This document shows positions 61,421 through 64,000 of a DNA stretch of 64,000 nucleotides, piece by piece. Every line of letters starts with the position of its first letter. Within the stretch, counting starts at the first letter, position 1. Under the pieces are notes generated by a model. The model had not been told where the DNA came from. It made no database searches and worked only from the letters and a program-made list of their open reading frames with translations. Origin of the DNA: Gordionus sp. m RMFG-2023 (Eukaryota > Nematomorpha > Gordioida > Chordodea > Parachordodidae); assembly GCF_954871325.1 (NCBI RefSeq), contig NC_088779.1:9674846-9738845 (forward strand), in the 5' to 3' direction. The translations under genes and the position numbers were made by a program.

Positions 61421-62200
61421 CTTACTTAATTTTGTTGATATTTATATATATTTAATCTAGGTTAATTGATTTTTATGTGCAATGTTTTCAAGGATATTTT
61501 TTATTTTATATGTGAAAAAGAAGAAAATGAAAATCATCAATATTTTTTTCATATAAAAACACCTTTAAAGAAAATTGTGCATTTTTTTTGTGTTCTAGTA
61601 TAAAATTATGCCCGCTTTGTTTTTAAAAGATAATAATTATTAATTTGTTTGAAAAATTGAAATATAAAATTAAAAAAGAATAAAAAACCCGTATTGTGTA
61701 CCAATGTCTGATTCTAATTAAGTAAGTATAAATGTATTAGTCTATATCAACAAAGTTGTTAAAAAATGGTGCCGTTCTCTTCTAGTAAAAGAAATTTTTT
61801 TACGACATAACGACAAATAAAAACTAACTAAAAATTTACGATCATAGACAATAAAAAAAAATTATAAAAGGGAAATTCGAAATTAAAGGTAAAATTTTGT
61901 TTTGTTAAAATTTAATGTATTGCTTGATAGCGATTTTAATAATAATTGCATTAGCTTACTTTTTATCAAAATTGTAAAAAAAAATTTAATAGAATTATTA
62001 ATAAGTTTATTATAAACTATATAATTTAATTTAGAATTTTAAGGTAAAAATAAAATTTTAAAATGCTTAATAGAAAAGGTATAAAAACGTATAACTATTT
62101 TGAAATTAGGAATGCTTATCAATTAGATATTTACTTTGGAATAACGATATATAAAATATATTGGGTTATAGGTTTTATTTAGTATAGAAAAAAAGATATA
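61421..62200. other. AT-rich stretch between retroelement pieces
   Basis: No gene or element recognised. Confidence 0.35.
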
Positions 62201-63100
62201 TAAATAAGTAAGAATATTAAAGCAATTGGAACTGGAAAAAAATGAAAAAATTTGTATATTTGAAAAAGAAATGGAAAAATTATATTATGAAATGTGTGAT
62301 ATAAAAAACAATGAAGAAAAATGGAATATTAAAAACAGATATCTTTATCGATATCAGAAAAGAGAAAATTTAGATTAGAGATTCTGAAAAAGAAAGAAAT
62401 GAAATGAAATAAAAATATGAAAGGTGAAAATGATGAAGTTGAAATAATAAATATGATAAAGGGTATGGTAATAAAAGAAATGGAAATTAAAATATTAAGA
62501 AAAAGAAAATTGAAAGAGAAATTTTAGAAAAAGAAAACAAAGGAAAAGAAAAATATGAAATGTTTAAAAAAGTTGAAGAAATGGGATTGGAAATTAGTAA
62601 ATTGCATGAAGCAAATCAAAAATATAACGTAAATAACTATAAAAATCAAGTAGAAGGAGGGGGGGGAATAGAAGGTTGGTCAATTGGAACGAGATCAAAT
62701 GAAACATGCTTTACATATGGGAAATATGGCCACATAAACAGAGACAGTAAGGAAAAAATAAATCAAGGAGCGTCATCGAATGGAACGTGTTTCACGTGTA
62801 AAAAATTTGGTCATATAAGCAGGGAATGTAATAAAATAAAAAAAACCAAAGAATGTTACTTAGTGTTTGTAAAAGATGTGGAAATAAAGGACATAATGAA
62901 GAAGAATGTTTATGTTCCGGCATATAAGTTGTTAGGTGAAAAACAAAAATGCAGTTTCGTGTGAAAATTTTGGACATACTCAAGATAAATTTTATAAAAA
63001 GGAACAAGGACATTCCAAACCTCCAGCTGTGGAATATGTAAAAAATGAGCGGAAAAATTAAAGAAATAATATTAGGAGTGTCCATGTTTCAAATGTCGTA
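62200..63100 (+). mobile_element. Gag-like zinc-knuckle fossil
   Basis: Plus-strand, Lys/Glu-rich coding-like sequence preceding zinc knuckles: one canonical CFTCKKFGHISREC (CX2CX4HX4C) and neighbouring knuckle-like segments between about 62700 and 62990. This arrangement is typical of retroelement Gag nucleocapsid regions. Strand is opposite to the gypsy fossil pieces on both sides, so it is a separate element or an inversion. Broken; age not measurable from one copy. No LTRs seen. A cellular CNBP-like zinc-knuckle gene is a less likely alternative. Confidence 0.5.
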
Positions 63101-63399
63101 AGTTTGTGTGAGATGACTGTATGATGGAAAGGGCATATATTGGGGAATATTGCTTTGGGAGATTATCAGGGGCAAATAAATAAGATTATAAATAAGAGTA
63201 ATGCGGAAGGGAAAGTTTAATACACAAAGTTAGTGAAAACGATGTAAAAGAAATAAGAGTGGTATGAGGCCAGATGTAATTGTGGAAAATAGTAAAATAA
63301 ATCTGGAATGGGATCAGGGTTGCTAAAAAATGATATTTTAAAGGAAGTGAGGTAAAAAATACTTTAAAGGAAATCGAGATTGTAAGTGATACGAATCCA

Positions 63400-63665
63400 A
63401 AATTGATGGATCACTACCTTCTCTAAAACCCGTAAATTCAAAAATTGAATCGATCCCTCACCACCAGTGGTAAATTGATTTTCCCTTAAATTACCATATC
63501 AGATCCATCAAACCGTTTCACCGTCATTTTATCTTTTATTATACCCTTATTTGGCCAAAATTTACTTACCAACTCATAACCGAGATCGTGGCGACCGTAT
63601 CTAATAACATCCCTATATCTTTATTTCCGAAGGTCACCATTACTCTTGGACATGATTCAAAATTT
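63400..63665 (-). mobile_element. Retroelement aspartic protease fossil
   Basis: On the minus strand, near 63645-63570, a block of the retropepsin type (GNKDIGMLLDTVATISVMS; family motif LLDTGA) is readable. It is GC-richer than its flanks. It fits the protease of a Ty3/gypsy element whose RNase H and integrase lie at 59.3-61.4 kb on the same strand. Broken; no intact frame. Confidence 0.5.
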
Positions 63666-64000
63666 ATTTATATGGGATGGAATTGGATAGTGTGAAAATT
63701 AAAACCGCCTAATAATTTTTGGAATATTTTTGGGGAAATTAGGCTTAAAAGTTTATAATGTCAAAAGAAAGTAAAGAAATGCATAATCAAGAAGAAATTA
63801 ATACGAAGACATTGGGAAGAATGAAGTGTGCAAATGAAAAGTGGAATCAGGAAGATATATAGACGTGATATAAATGTGAGTTTAGGTAAGGATTTGACAA
63901 AAATTTTAAATGTGATAAATATAGATAAAAATAGGGGAAAAGAAAGTAAGGAGATAGTTGATTGGAAAAATGACAGTAGCAGGGAAGGCAATTTATTTGG
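63666..64000. other. Purine-rich sequence at right edge
   Basis: Plus strand rich in AAG/GAA words. It could continue a retroelement; nothing specific is recognised before the window ends. Confidence 0.3.

Overview
The window reads as a strongly AT-rich metazoan (invertebrate-type) nuclear genome. The host genes are animal chromatin and metabolic genes: a polybromo subunit, a class I histone deacetylase, a PM20D1-like secreted M20 peptidase and GNAT acetyltransferases. They are split by GT-AG introns from about 45 nt to several kb. The space between and inside them is filled with decayed cut-and-paste DNA transposons. There are no operons, no bacterial-type genes and no RNA gene that I can support. 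The species cannot be named from this sequence.

Layout. About 0.95-9.55 kb (minus): N-terminal part of a polybromo (PBRM1/BAF180-like) gene with bromodomains 1-3 and the start of a fourth, running off the left edge; one intron holds a piggyBac copy and a hAT MITE. 10.3-10.7 kb: broken OTU-type cysteine protease remnant. 13.04-20.99 kb (plus): complete HDAC1/2 orthologue, 14 exons joining in phase to 587 aa, with two MITEs in its introns. 22.0-30.3 kb: transposon-rich block (second piggyBac, two hAT pieces of another lineage on opposite strands, a Merlin element with 8-bp target duplication, a hAT MITE). 30.99-32.46 kb (plus): intact 3-exon, 451-aa double-GNAT acetyltransferase; 37.3-38.0 kb holds a truncated paralogue lacking its third exon. 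39.64-41.17 and 54.64-56.20 kb: two near-identical direct copies of a 1.55-kb unknown repeat. 41.17-41.66 kb: Ty3/gypsy RT fossil. 43.6-48.2 kb: a full-length hAT element and, 240 bp away, a shortened relative in inverse orientation, each with a perfect 8-bp target duplication. 49.5-53.4 kb (plus): PM20D1-like gene, exons all in phase except one frameshift, and lacking the recognisable Asp-Glu-Gly metal-ligand block. 56.5-57.0 kb (minus): Pro/Met-rich repeat protein. 59.3-63.7 kb: Ty3/gypsy fossil pieces, with an opposite-strand Gag-like zinc-knuckle fossil among them.

Polybromo (acetyl-lysine reader of the PBAF remodeller) and HDAC1/2 (acetyl-lysine eraser) lie about 3.5 kb apart in divergent orientation with transposon debris and AT-rich DNA between them. 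I see no evidence that this proximity is functional. The main value of the window is as a record of transposon activity: eleven insertions whose ends I could place, from eight or more families, eight of them with exact target duplications. I did not find a convincing new molecular system. The most open items are the 1.55-kb duplicated repeat, the PM20D1-like gene that lost a metal-ligand block, and the intron-containing duplicated segment inside the hAT transposase.
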